Assembly: GCF_905404315.1 (NCBI RefSeq) | Contig: NC_066266.1 | Span: forward strand, 6,765,501 to 6,829,500 | Source of the DNA: Leptidea sinapis | Taxonomy: Eukaryota > Arthropoda > Insecta > Lepidoptera > Pieridae | Reading direction: 5' to 3' | Length of the DNA: 64,000 bases | Shown here: piece after piece, positions 12,180 through 24,062 of the stretch | How the letters are laid out: every line of letters begins with the position of its first letter | How positions within the stretch are numbered: position 1 is the stretch's first letter | Notes under the pieces: model-generated | The model's input: only the letters and a program-made list of their open reading frames with translations | What the model was told of the DNA's origin: nothing | Database searches by the model: none | Position numbers and translations under genes: made by a program

Positions 12180-12425
12180 CAAATATTGACTGACAGTAAG
12201 CCGTCTACTGACAATAGGGAGTTTATTTACTGCCGTTTTCAATAACCTCCTTAGTTTCCTCCTCCAATAATATCCTTAGTTTAACTTACTAGAGGTAGAC
12301 AAATCTATCCTAGCAGCTTCTTACATTTCAATAACCTATCAACATAAGCCATTGGACTATCGGCCGTTTTCAATAACGTATCCCTAGTTACGGATACATT
12401 GCTGTCGATACGTTTAGTGACAAGA
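12180..12425. repeat. Interspersed repeat fragment (GCCGTTTTCAATAACG type)
   Basis: The phrase GCCGTTTTCAATAACC/G appears twice (near 12230 and 12365) with TATCCCTAGTTACGGATACA after the second. It resembles a miniature element that I have seen often in lepidopteran DNA. Boundaries are not determined. Confidence 0.35.
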
Positions 12426-12699
12426 TCTTACTTATCCATACACGCAATTTTATTTTTGGGATATTTATGGGGGGTCAATAGAAGCTTAACCCCAAAGTTT
12501 GTGGGGTTGCCGCACTTGTGGGGACAAGCCAGCCGCCATCTTCGAAAAAGGGCTGCAAAAAGAGTTTTCGCGATATCGAATTCGCGTTTCGAAACTATGC
12601 GTCTTAGAAAGAATAGTAAAGGCATAATGTTTAGCAGATCTCTTTGCCCAGAAATATGTTCATATAACTTTTTGCACTACATTTAAAATTAAAGAAATA

Positions 12700-13116
12700 T
12701 TATATATTTGCTTCGTTTTCATTATTTAGATCATAGTTCTCATCGATTACGGCAAACAAATCCTTCACTGCTAACACTGTCTCTTGTGGTGGATTGTGTA
12801 CAATCCCAAAAATCTGTTGCTCACTAAGAGCTTCATCTAAAAAGTCTAAAACACTTCGCTGGTATGTAGTATTAGATTTAGCAATATATCTAACCTTATT
12901 GGAAAATGTTGCATCAAGTTTAGAAAGTAAACTATTCTCCACACTATCGGATAACCCAAGCAAAAAGTTTTTTAACTTTTTGGTATCGGCATTCATGAAA
13001 TATCGCAACCATTCAATAACATACTCGCTGTATACAGTATTATCAATACATATCGACAAGTTAGAACAAATCTTTTCTTCCATATATAGAATAAAGTGAG
13101 AATATTTGTGTATCAA
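12700..13116 (-). CDS. Uncharacterised 138-codon ORF in one arm of the inverted-repeat element
   Basis: The largest unbroken frame in the first 20 kb apart from the mariner. It begins at 13116; an internal methionine (MEEKICSNLSI) at the left edge of the unique segment is a likelier start. It ends IDENYDLNNENEANI. The protein is acidic and predicted helical, with no signal peptide, membrane segment, Cys cluster or catalytic motif that I recognise. The 12697-13088 segment lacks a counterpart in the other arm, so either it was captured by the element or its partner was deleted. It could be a transposon accessory protein, a captured host fragment, or chance. No function is assigned. Confidence 0.35.
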   Translation of the reverse strand: MIHKYSHFILYMEEKICSNLSICIDNTVYSEYVIEWLRYFMNADTKKLKNFLLGLSDSVENSLLSKLDATFSNKVRYIAKSNTTYQRSVLDFLDEALSEQQIFGIVHNPPQETVLAVKDLFAVIDENYDLNNENEANI

Positions 13117-13509
13117 ATTTCTTGCTCTATAACTATTTTTTTAACATTTTACAAAAAAATCACCTCATCTTGTGCATCATCATCTTGTAGACAGTCTTTT
13201 GAGAAATTTTTTTATTTGTATTTTTTTTAATTCATTCATTAAAAACGCTGTTACAGCGCTCCAAATTTGACCGAGTTCGTCAATGCTCATGAGAATCCGG
13301 TCAAAACGAAATGTTTAACTTAAGTTTGTAATCTATTTTTATTGTAAATACATTCTTAAAATTTTTTTGTTAAATCCATACAACTTTACCTACTCATTCT
13401 TAACTGTTTTCCCTTCTATGAAACTTACCAAATTATTGTTTCTTATTGTAATTTCTAAGAGGAGTGTAGGTAGGTACATTTTCGAGAATGTTAAGCAGGT
13501 ATAAAAGGT

Positions 13510-13985
13510 CCAAGCTACCGTTTGGGGACAAAATATGAACGTCTGCCTGGTACGACTCGTTTTCATATTCTCCGAGTATATCACCAGGTCCAGTCGTGGC
13601 TCGAAATATATCAAAATCCTGAAGATTGTGCTGGAAAAAACATGCAAACATTTGGATGCCTATACAACCCTCCATCACCCCCCGATCTCATGAAATTAAT
13701 TTTCTGCAGATGAAAAGGAAATTGTGGAAGTATGGGTGGCTGCAGAAAAGAAGGCCTCAAATGCTCTACCGATGTCTCCATTGTGCTAGCGAAACATGCA
13801 GCAATATAATGGAAATATCTAAGTAAATGGAAGAAAATGTATTTGATGAAATATTTCCAACTATGACTCTTAATGAATGTCTTAATGACAATCTCTCTGA
13901 ATTTTAACTACTGTCATTCCCCAAACCTTCACATTCGACGTTCAATTGCATTCTGAGCCACTGCCTGGACCATCAAAGAAAAGTA
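13510..13985 (+). pseudogene. Transposon ORF C-terminus, Tesmin/TSO1-like Cys-rich, broken
   Basis: The plus-strand reading from 13522 gives GTKYERLPGTTRFHILRVYH, QVQSWLEIYQNPEDC, PPSPPDLMKLIFCR and then a stop. It is followed in frame by KGNCGSMGGCRKEGLKCSTD. The pattern, a PEDW-like block, a PP-rich linker, LI-C-x-C, GC and CRKxGLxCS, resembles the Cys-rich tail of arthropod transposon-encoded proteins of unclear superfamily. Stops and frameshifts make it non-functional. It lies in the spacer of the inverted-repeat element. Confidence 0.55.
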
Positions 13986-14904
13986 GAATAGAATAGCTAG
14001 CTAATAACTGATTGAAAATATGATTCTGTTGAGGATTACCTTATCGGCTATATGTCTGTGGAGTTGGCCTACTGGGAAAACCACGTAAAAAAAACGCACC
14101 TAGATAAAACTAAGTTAAACATTTCGTTTTGACTGGATTCTCATGAGAACCCGGTCAACTTTGGAGCACTGTAACAGCGTTTTAAATAAAGGAAATTAAT
14201 AAAAATTGTACAGAAAATTTTTCTTTAAAAAACCATCTAAAAGATTGGTCGAAGGTATTTTTTTTGTAAAATGTGTAAATAAACGATATAGAGCAAATAA
14301 GAAAATTTTATTGAAATTTTCTCACTTTTTTGCTCATAACTTCTTTAATTTTAAGTTAAGGGCAAAAAAATATGTTACATATATGTAGGCAAAGCAATTT
14401 GCTACAAATTATGTCATGACGAATTTTGGTTAGACGCATAGTTTCCGAAATATCGCTAAAAATATGTTTGCACCCCTTTTTCCAAGATGGTGGCCGGGGT
14501 CAATGGCTGCAACGTCACAAACTTGGGGTTAAGCTTCTATTGACCCCCCACATATGTCCCAAAAATAAAATTTCATCCTGTAAAAAATACAATATTCGTT
14601 TCTTAAATTGTAACTTTTCAATAGACTATGTAGCTGTGACTGGACTGTAAGCGATTGACAATCTACCTCGAGGATTAAGCGCCCGTACCTACACCACGGC
14701 AACGTTATCATACAGTATTCTGTCTTCATACAAACAACCAAAATATAAGTTATACCTAAGTGGCCCGAGTTCGGTAGACACTCGGTACACCACACAGACG
14801 CGAATGTGCCGCTTTCAACAAGATCAAAAAATGTAGTTTTATCCGTGTTTTAATGAGAAACTGCTGCAATAACATTATAACACAAAGGTAAATTTCGCCA
14901 CTAT

Positions 14905-14990
14905 ATACAAGACTTTAATAGCTCAGATAGGACAGTAAGTGATCCGGAAAGCAGAAGACCCAGGTTTGAATCCAGATGTCCTATTTATTT
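14905..14990 (+). mobile_element. tRNA-derived SINE head
   Basis: TTTAATAGCTCAGATAGGAC (box A-like), CCGGAAAGCAGAAGACCCAG and GGTTTGAATCC (box B) are in tRNA order over about 75 nt, followed by (TATT)n. The acceptor stem is not convincingly paired, so it is called a SINE head and not a tRNA gene. Confidence 0.5.
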
Positions 14991-15790
14991 ATTTAATTTG
15001 TTCAAGTTTTGTACATTCCTAAAAATGTGGGCAAGGCTCGGTCGTCCGGATATTAGTTATTTAAATTTGAAATGTAGGTTCTTTCTAGGGGGTAAGTGTA
15101 AGAAGAAAGAATCCTATGAAAATCCTCTCCTCCCCTCGGGGGTTGGAAGGTAGTAAAGAATGTTTGAAAATAAAAATAAAAAGCGACGAACGAACGTTGT
15201 GATTCTTCTCGAGCGATTTAGGAACACTTTTATGTAAAGTATTATTCAAAAATTTGAAATATTTTCACGTTGCGATAAGTTTATTAAGGCAGACGCTTAC
15301 AGGGATTAAAATATTATATAACAAAAATATTATTAGAGGTACCGTTCTAGTTTTATCGTTTTATAAATAGTGATGTTGAGTAAATGAGATATTATTAATA
15401 TTTTTGTGAAAATTGTTGACTTAATAAATGCTTATTTTAATTATAATAAATGTAATAATAATGCTAAATGAAATAATGCTTGTCTTCTTTATTTCCTGAA
15501 TAATTATTTTTTTTTTCACAAAGAAATAAAATACATACAATCACAAAACTAGAAGAGACTCAAGTTAGTAGGTGAAGTTAAAATACTCCTGCCTTAGGTA
15601 TCCATTCCGTACTGTATCTTTGTTTTCCTCCCTAAAGCTCATTCATATGTCCACCTGTCTGTCCGTCTGTCAAGGTAATTTGATGCCAATCATACCAGCT
15701 ATTAGTATGTTTTTATTTTTTACTACCCATTTTTATGGGTTTTTGATTTATATTAATTAGAAGATATTATTATTATTGAAAGCGCGTAGA

Positions 15791-15912
15791 CCTTCCTTAA
15801 AGGCCGGCAACGCTCCTGTGATTCCTCTGGTGTTGCAAGAGATTGTGGGCGGCGGTTATCACTTAACCACAGGTGACCCGTACGCTCGTTTGTCCTCCTA
15901 ATCCATAAAAAA
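15791..15912 (+). mobile_element. LINE tail family B, copy 2
   Basis: Nearly identical to 8571-8692, including AAAGGCCGGCAACGCTCCTG and the terminal TCCATAAAAAAAAA. It differs by a few substitutions (GGTTATCACTTAACCACAGG). Confidence 0.75.
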
Positions 15913-16429
15913 AAATTAGTGAAAAATTCAAAAATTAATTGCATTGTTTCATATCTTGTGTCATTTCTCAAGGTGAAATATTTTTGAAGAATTCCCGGGA
16001 GAATGCGGTATGCATTTAACGGAAGGGGTCGCGGGTAAAAGAAATTAGTATTCTTATAAGAAAAATAACCCACCCACAGATCTCGGCACCCTTTTAAACC
16101 TTAATTGTTTTGTCGGCCAAATCGATAAACTAACTGAGTACGATTTAAAATGAATCTTATTTGTTGTACATTAAATTAGCTATTTCCTTGAAAGGTTTAA
16201 CTAAGTGAACTTCTGTTTCCATTACTCTTTATTCTGTGCAGACAATCATGTACGATGTATTGATTGACTTTCACATTCTATACTAATTTTATAAAGAGGA
16301 AAAGTTTGTGAGGTTGTAGGGGGTAATATCTGCATCTACCAAACCGATTTTGATAATTATGTACCCTGTAATAGATAGCTACATTATGACTGTCAAAGTG
16401 TATAAAAAAAAAAAACTTCATTTCTACTA

Positions 16430-16645
16430 CTTTCCAATTTTAACGGCTAAGGTCTCCCCTAAACCTATCCAATCCGCTCTATCTCTGGCTCTTCTCATCC
16501 AGTCCAACTACTTTAAGTAAAAATATCACTCCATCTCCTCTTTTGTCTCCCTCTTTGTCTAGAGCCTTGCCATGATATCCATTCCGTAACCCTTCGTCCA
16601 TCTTGAATCAACTCATCTTCATATATGACAAAAGCTATATATTAA
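16430..16645 (-). pseudogene. LINE reverse-transcriptase C-terminal relic
   Basis: Minus-strand frames give RVTEWISWQGSRQRGRQKRR with WSDIF, then in another frame WMRRARDR-like and DWIGLGE-like text. This is the usual C-terminal order of lepidopteran endonuclease/reverse-transcriptase LINEs (basic GRPxxRWxDDI, then WMRxARDRxxWRxLGEAY). Several frameshifts and stops make it dead. Confidence 0.6.
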
Positions 16646-17867
16646 CTCTTAAAATCTGATATCTGAATAGTAGATCTATTCATTTTTAGAGTTGTTAACC
16701 GAGGGTCGAAAGAATCATTTCCCGAGGTATTTAGACACCCGAGCGCAGCGAGGGTGGCTATAGTCCGAGTAGGAATTGATTATTTTACCCGTGTTAAACA
16801 CTCTAATTTTCATTTCAAATATGAGGAAAATAAAACTAGTTCGAATATTAAACTATTTATTCATAGTATATAATAATACTAGTAGTACCTATTTAAAATT
16901 AATTGTAAAATTAGGACAATTCGTGAAATTAAAAGTTACATTTTTGTTCGGAATGTTTATGCTCTTTGATATATTATGACAAATTTGGCTGTTCTGGATA
17001 TCTGTAAAACTCTGGTAAATATCATCAGACGATAGATTCCATGGCGGTTACTCCGTCAATTAATTTAATTCCGCCACAGAAACACAACTGAACATATATC
17101 AGTATCCCGCCAAATAATGTCGACTTTTTAAATTTGAAATATGGAACTCACCGCGTACTTGTTACGGCTTATTCCGCTCAAAGAAGTTTGCGCTAAGTTC
17201 ACACTGGCTGTTTAGAAAGTTATTATGTTTTTTCTTTACTTAAAACTCTTCATAGCTGACAGCAGTTCTATTTTGTGGTGGGAAGTAATTTGTTTGAGTT
17301 TTTCCCTCTCTATGGAGGGAAGCAGCATTTTCCACCCAATAATCAGATCAAAACAACATTACTTTCCGAGTATGAGAAATGAAAAAGACTTTTTCATGGG
17401 ATTCGGATTTGCAAAGTCGGTGAAAAAAAAAGGCCACACAAAAATGATTCTTATGAACGCTGTTTTAGCAATGCTAGACAATATAATATGATTGTTTTGT
17501 ATATATGCATTTTATTGTATATTTTTTTATTTTTTTATAAACAGTATTTGAACACCAACTAATGTTTACACTGGTAAATGCGGACCAAGTCGTGGGTAAC
17601 AGCTAGTAATAAATATTATAAATAGGATTTGTATTGATTTATTAAAGCTATTTGTATATTAATAAATGAATTTTCATGTAACTGCCTATACTTTCGCCCA
17701 GTCTTCTGATTTCCGATATACCTAGTACGTCGTATCTTATGTTTTGCAGTGATTTTTCAAATTCTAGTAAACTTTCGTAAGCTCTGAGAGATCTCGTGTT
17801 TTGTGTTGCAATATAAAGTACATTACATCTTTTAGTCGGAGGGTAATGAAATAAAATTGACAGCGGT

Positions 17868-17955
17868 GCCTAACTGGAGAAGAGTTGCCCAAAACAGAAA
17901 AGAGTGAAAATCGTTGGAGGAGGCCTTTACCAATCGACACGCCGAACTAAGAGAC
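17868..17955 (+). pseudogene. LINE C-terminal relic
   Basis: The translation NWRRVAQNRKE, a stop, then KSLEEAFTNRHAEL matches the same LINE C-terminus as at 5036-5105 (RVAQDR...LEEAF). Downstream is an AT-rich tail with a short ATT run. Confidence 0.6.
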
Positions 17956-17959
17956 ATTT

Positions 17960-20430
17960 TATAGTTTATACTTTATAGCTTAAGGTTATTGGTTATTCAA
18001 ATGTTAAATGTTTTTAGTTAGGAATAAAATGGCTTTATTATTATTATTAAATGTATTTTAATGCGATATATTAATATCTAGTACGTGGTTGAACCACATA
18101 TATCAAAACAAAAGAAGTAAGGAAACATCGAGGCACGCGCGGTTCTAACGCGAAAGCATACCACCCTTGTTGCTTGTGTGGGTGTTTGACTTTTCGATAC
18201 TATATGTACATATACCTGGTTATATTATGGTTATATTATATGTGCTTCTATATATTATTGCCTTCTATATACTGTGGGATGAACGCTACAAATTTACAGT
18301 GAAATTATCTTCGCTTGATAGCCAGAGATTCCGTGACAGCTTACGTAATTCAACGCAAGGCTTTACTCAATCGACTGTGAAAACTAACGTACTTAACTTA
18401 ATGAACACGAAAACACCCCCGTCCCGTCCTCCCGGCTGCGGCCCGATTATCCCTTAAGCTGATTTAATTGTCTACCCTTTACTTATACGACTTATGTCCC
18501 TTCACAATGTCGTTACTCAACTTAATCCCGTGTTCACGTCGCCTACTACTCTTACCTTTCCAACTCTCCCAATAGAATGATTGCTTGTGAGGGTTTCATG
18601 TTACAAAAGTGTGTTTGAACTATCACTCCGATAGTTCGTCGAGTATCAGAGGAATCAACCTTAGTTAGTTCATATAAAACGTTTTGACTTCAATTCATCG
18701 CTCCACCAAATAGATTTTATACGCAGATCGTTCATAGTTCTATCACAGTATAAACTGTGGTGCTGTCTCATGCCTCCAAAGACTTTATGTGCCATAATGC
18801 TTTCATCCCACACTATTTAATTACATTGCTGCAAAACATTTACCATTGCTGAGTTTTTCGAAATGTCCCAGGTCTGAGTATCGCGTTGAATATTCAATGG
18901 TAATTTTTATTCATATTAAATAGGTGTTATATTATATTACACAATAAACTGTTTGACTGCTGGTTTGTATGTGAAAAGAACAGCGTTGTTTTACTATTTT
19001 TACATTATTTTTATTTTATTTTTCACAAAAATATACCCCATAACTTATGGAACTTCCAAAAAAAAAGTTCCGAAGTGGTCGAGCACTTCACGAGTTTTAC
19101 GCCCAGCAACATTCATTTTTATTTATATAATAAGATGGATTTGTTGCAAAAATGAGTGAAGAGACCGTGCAGCCTTATTTATTTTTGATAACTCGTTGGT
19201 TTCCTCAAAAATACTTAAGTATCTCGTATAAGGTATCTTCTTATATCAAGTGTTTTTCACATCGGAATACGAAGTATTTGAAGCATCAGCGTCACCGTTG
19301 AATTTTTCATATAAATTTAGAGGTTATGTGAAAACAGTGTGAAAACAAAAGTTGTAGATCTTTTTATTACCTACAAATTTGCTCGTTAACTTTTTTCCAT
19401 AGTACTTGTAGTTTCGCCGGAAATTTAAATAAAAAAACGATTTATCTCATAAACCGTTTTTACCCTTAAACACCCCCCCTTTTCCACTTCCCGACCTCAG
19501 ATCACCCGTAACTTATTTTTCCTTTCATTTTTATTATATTGTCTTCCTTTTCCAATGGGTTTCCTCCTACTATTATTTTTTGGTTTCAAAAATTATCTGG
19601 TCTAATTAACAAAGCAGAAACAATAAAGGTAAAGTACCTGCACTCCACTACTACCAGTCACTTGAAACAAAATCAAAACAGCAACCCGTCGGCAGAAGAT
19701 AATATACGTAATGTTATACGAGACTATTTGTTCAATGTCAAAGTTTATTCTTATCTCTTACTATACGCTGAACTCTATATTTCAATAATAATAAATAAAA
19801 ACTTTTTATTCTTTGGATTCTTTGTATATAGAGACGTTCTTATGTTCTGTCAATATTTCTATATGACATGGTCTGTATGAATTAGGTATCTACATTATCA
19901 ACATATTACCTCCATCTTTTTTTTTTCCATCTACAGTTATATATGAAAATAATATAATAAAATAAGAACTATAATATATTATATATCTATGAATACAATC
20001 TCAATATAAATTTACACAAAATACTATCGAAAAATAACGATTGAGGTCATCCCTCCCTTGAAAGAACCGTTTTAATATATTTTTTAAATTTATGTAAGTT
20101 ATGATCAAATATGTCGACTTCATCGTGATGACTATTATATTCCCTGGTAATTCTATTCAAAGGAGAGAAATAGCCTAAATTTGATCAAATCACTGTTTTT
20201 ATCATATCCCTGCGACATATACATAATATTAATAGGATAAATAGCATGTTAATTAAAATTATTAACAAATTATTACACTATGAAATTGGTTGTAAATCGC
20301 AGTCACATTTTTCACACAATCTTACCCAATCCATTTAATATCTCATTATAAAACAAATTATAAGATACGATAATAGATTTTATATTATTGTTTCCAAGAC
20401 ACAACTTGTAAGTTTGCAAAGTCAAAGTAC
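17960..20430. other. No gene seen
   Basis: Frames of 96, 68 and 113 codons at 18167, 18953 and 19539 have no recognisable motif, and compositions biased by AT content. I see no convincing gene here. Confidence 0.35.
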
Positions 20431-20579
20431 TTTGTTATGAGCTCGTAGTTCTTGTTGTTTGGTCCCCGAGAGAGAGAGAGAGTATCTCTACCACCTTACG
20501 GTACCTCTACCATTGCGCGTTGCTCCCACAAAGACGGGCTCCGTGCTGGTAGCCGACAGCGGGCTACGCTACAAGAATC

Positions 20580-20890
20580 ACTAGTATATATATGAGTACT
20601 CACCGTGTCGTAGACGGATCACGTAACACACACACTTCGGGGAACAACGTCCGCCCTAACTCAGGCTCGCGGTTACACTGTGACTGAAGTTCTGACTGTA
20701 AGCGGTCGTCGCTCGGGGTTCGGTTCGGGAAGAGCTATCAGCTACAACCCCGCACCCTCGCACCGCACAACACTCTGCGCGGTATAACACCCCACGACAC
20801 GGGCACGAAGTGGCTACGATTTTGATAACAAAACGTCGGATCGCTGTGGACTATCAGGCCCGGTATTCACCAAAGCGGAGAGAAGAGGAG
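20580..20890 (-). promoter_or_regulatory. GC-rich candidate promoter and first exon (minus strand)
   Basis: 20490-20880 is markedly GC-rich with many CpGs against AT-rich flanks. On the minus strand it ends in a consensus donor, ACG followed by GTGAGTACTC, at about 20606. No ATG-initiated frame of note occurs, so it would be a non-coding first exon. An AG microsatellite lies at 20468-20483. I found no downstream coding exon to the left. It could equally be a GC-rich repeat; transcript data would decide. Confidence 0.3.
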
Positions 20891-21089
20891 ATAAACCGCG
20901 AAGCTGTCGGATTGGATATATCCAACAAATTAACTTGCTTAAGGAAGAGGAATTATAGGTTGAAGAAAAAAAAAATCAAAAAGTTTTAAAAATCTATACA
21001 GTTCGGTTCACTGTAATTCGTATTACGCAGTATGTAGAAGCCCAAATTAATATGCTTCTACAGTTAGTAGTTATCCTATACTGACATGG

Positions 21090-21490
21090 AAACACTGCCT
21101 CCAAGACTTCTTCGTTGGATAATTACTCTTGACAGAGCAGTCGTGGTCACGTCGAACGACGAACGATTCTATCCCTGGCTGTTGCTTCTCTGACGTGTTG
21201 AGGGGAGTATTAGCTAGGGCTTTGATCTGGTCTGTCCAGCGCATAGGGGAGCGTCCTCTTGACCTACTGCCGTTGACCCTTCCCTGAACAACAAGTCTCT
21301 CTATGGCATGCTTTCCACGTCGCGTGATATGTCTGAAGTATCTGAGGATACGGGCTCTGACTATAGATGAAAGCCTTTCTTTCACCTTGAGCTCTTCAAG
21401 TATCGAGACGTTTGTGCGGCGTTGTGTCCAAGATACTCGTAGCATTCGTCTCCAACACTACATTTCTAGTGCGTCAATCCTCCTCTAACG
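21090..21490 (-). pseudogene. LINE (endonuclease/reverse transcriptase) C-terminal relic
   Basis: The minus-strand frame reads MLRVSWTQRRTNVSILEELK, RILRYFRHITRRGKHAIERL and SRGRSPMRWTDQIK, with the preceding CWRR in the same register interrupted by a stop. It is colinear with the fragment at 56025-56575 (CWRRMLGISWTEFRTNE...RGKSPMRWTDQVK). Only the C-terminal ~120 codons remain. Confidence 0.85.
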
Positions 21491-21759
21491 ACAGATACAA
21501 TTCAAAGTCCTACGAGCAGCATTGTAAAAAGCAACGACGTATGATCTCTGATATTGCTTTCTTCTTGAAAATAGCTCAAAATAAGGTTGATTGTCCAGAT
21601 CTTCTTTCGACAATTTCATTGAGAACTTCGTCAACTGCACTATGCTATAGCCGTTTATTGTATGTACCTCAATCATCTACTAACTACCGGAGCAATAGTT
21701 ATATCTTGCGAGCTAGCTCCACCTGTAATAAACTGATTGAGTGAAATACTTAATTTGGA

Positions 21760-23220
21760 TATTTTTAATACAACTGTCAAAGCAATGAAACAATGTATCA
21801 TGAAAACATGTTTTGAATCCTAACCTGTAAATATCAAGTGTGCTTGTTATTAGATTATAATTTTACATGTTTACCCTTTATAATTTTCCTTCTTACTACT
21901 TCTATTGTCTATTAGTGAATATCTGTAATTAACTCTAAGTTTTTATTGTATTTTTACTTTGTGTAAATAGCTGTTGATATTCCTTGAAATAGATAAATAA
22001 AAATAAATAAACACTGCGTGTGTCAATAGTTTATAATGATGTCACCATTATAACTGTACAAACCCTACACGTTCGGAAACATTTTATCTTGACTGTTATA
22101 TCGCACCTCATAGACTCTAATCTTAAGTAACGGTTCCAGGATCCACGAAAATTAATCTCCAAGCGATATTCAGTCAATCAAATCTCAACCGTGAAATATT
22201 TCTACTTTTTATGCTTTGTCATTAGCGAATATTCGCCCTAAGGCGATAATTACACTTATATTTCTTTATTACTTATTATTTTGATTAATTTTTTCTATAA
22301 TTTTCTTTCTTACTTCAGCTACCATGAACTTATTGTACCAGTTTTAGAGATGGGATTTTTATGATGATGCTGGTAATGAAGATGGTGAAAGAGTCGTCGA
22401 AATTATGTATGAAAGTAGATTTTTCTGAAGGATAAACATTTTAATGTAAAATAATTGTAATAGTTTTGAATTGTTAAATTTTTTATGTAGTATAAATTGC
22501 CATTTTTGTGTACGATAGCGCAATAAAATAATATTGTATTTAACCACATTTATAAAAGACACTGGTTATTATTTAAAGGATATTTTAGTAATTTAAAGAG
22601 TAGTAAAATCAATACAACTTCTTAAGCTCTACGGAAATGGAGGTCACTGAAAATATTTATATACTGACGATAAAATGTCAACTATCAAGCAACTTTTAAT
22701 AAAGCAGCGTCGTAGGGCTGTCGTTTCCTTCCCCATAATATGGTCGACAGGGGTGATGGCTGGTCCACGCTTCATGCTCGTGAACTCGTTGTGGTAACTG
22801 CCACTGTGGTGGCCACAGCCAGGATCATCCGATCCTGTCATCAGAGTGCAACTTGGGCATTTACCGCATTCACTGATAAAAGGGTCTTTTTGGCACAGGT
22901 GTATCAAGATATGAATAAGTCTGTACAACATCATGTACCATTTACAACAATAGTTCTTTCAACAAGACTCAATATCAAGTCGTATAACTTGATCTTAATC
23001 CGCTGGAATTTTCTTATGAAGAAAGTAAGTGTTTCAATAATCGAGATATGGGCTCAATTCAAATTTGCTTTGAAATATGAATTAAGTTTTTATTTTATTT
23101 ATTTTTTATTGCCAGTTCATAATGAAACGATCTATTCGGAAAATTATTATAATTAATGCAATATGTAACAAGAGCTGACAACAAAACGGCGTACAACAAT
23201 GTTTCAATCGTCATTGTTCC
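21760..23220. other. No gene assigned; LINE-like tail near 21970-22015
   Basis: Contains (AAAT)-rich tail sequence near 22000 and a 138-codon plus frame at 22740-23156 without motifs. Its 5' part (22740-22900) is GC-richer than the surroundings, but no splice-bounded exon could be defended. Confidence 0.3.
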
Positions 23221-23225
23221 GATCA

Positions 23226-23515
23226 TAGCACTCGTGGTCTCCTTAGTGCGGGTATTGTGTCGCCGGTCCTGTGTGTCAGCTCGCACCATTGTGCTAGATG
23301 TGGCTCAAGGTGTGTATTAGCATCACCATGCATTGCTCGGGCGCTGCTGTCGCTATATAATCCGGCTGCCACTGAGTGGTGTCCTGGAGTGGAGTCGTGT
23401 CGTATCGGAACCATGTCGTGGTCGCTCTCGTGTCGTACAGTGTCGCGCGCCCTCGGGTTATCCTCTGTTCTCCCAGGGTTGTTACTAGCAATGGTGAGGC
23501 TTATTATACCGTGAC
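23226..23515. other. GC-richer unassigned block, open in several frames
   Basis: Long frames are open on both strands (plus from 23257, minus 23223-23528). TCGTGTCGTA occurs twice (near 23395 and 23430). Such multi-frame openness points to composition and not coding. A possible donor (ATG|GTGAGG near 23493) was noted, but no protein family could be read. Confidence 0.25.
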
Positions 23516-24062
23516 TCGATATTTTCATTTAAACAGTTCATCATTTTTTGTTTTTTAATTCTTTATCGATATTTTTCTGTAAGATCATAATATATTATAG
23601 ATCCTTCAAAATTAGAGAGACTTTATAAGTAAAAAGAACATTGTTTAAAAAATAATTTTCGCTCCAGTCACTGGTTGGTGGTTGTGTTATTTCTTTCATT
23701 GTTTATATTAAACTGGTACTGGTCTCATCGACTGTTAAAAAGTTTCTTTTATGGAAATATATTTTGTTTACACGAGTCGGCTGGTATCATGGCGCTCGTG
23801 GTTCTCGTGAAAGTAAGTAACGAGCAGATGGTCTACCTCACGTCAATTGTCATCTTCCGACCGTAATAATATTGTTTAAGTCTATTTTATTTGTGATTGA
23901 AAAAAAAAAAACAATTAAAATATTAGGATTCTAGTAACTATAATTACAATACTTTCCATGATTACATGAAGTCTAACCTATCTCTACGACGAAGTGTACC
24001 AACAACACTAGCAGCATTTCCGCGTTGGACAGCCAAGCTGATCCGTTGGCTGAACTAGCTCC

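Larger units (their letters stand above)
12440..14580. mobile_element. Long inverted-repeat element with a CXC-like ORF relic
   Basis: Outer arm: 12445-12600 matches the reverse complement of 14430-14575 (shared GGGGTCAATAGAAGCTTAAC, an ATCTTCG/GAAAAAGGG block, and AACTATGCGTCT). Inner arm: 13090-13330 matches the reverse complement of 14100-14330 (shared CGTTTTGAC/GTCAAAACG, TCTCATGAGAA, CTGTTACAG). The spacer 13500-13980 carries a degraded transposon ORF. The left arm has an extra ~390 bp (about 12697-13088) that holds an intact 138-codon ORF and is absent from the right arm. The superfamily is not determined. Confidence 0.75.

Noticed and set aside
19539..19880. 113-codon ORF
   Set aside because: Composition is AT-driven (F, Y, I, N rich in the second half); no motif or supporting signals.
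22740..23156. 138-codon plus-strand ORF
   Set aside because: No motif; the 3' half is AT-rich and low-complexity, and an overlapping minus-strand frame of similar length exists. No splice context.
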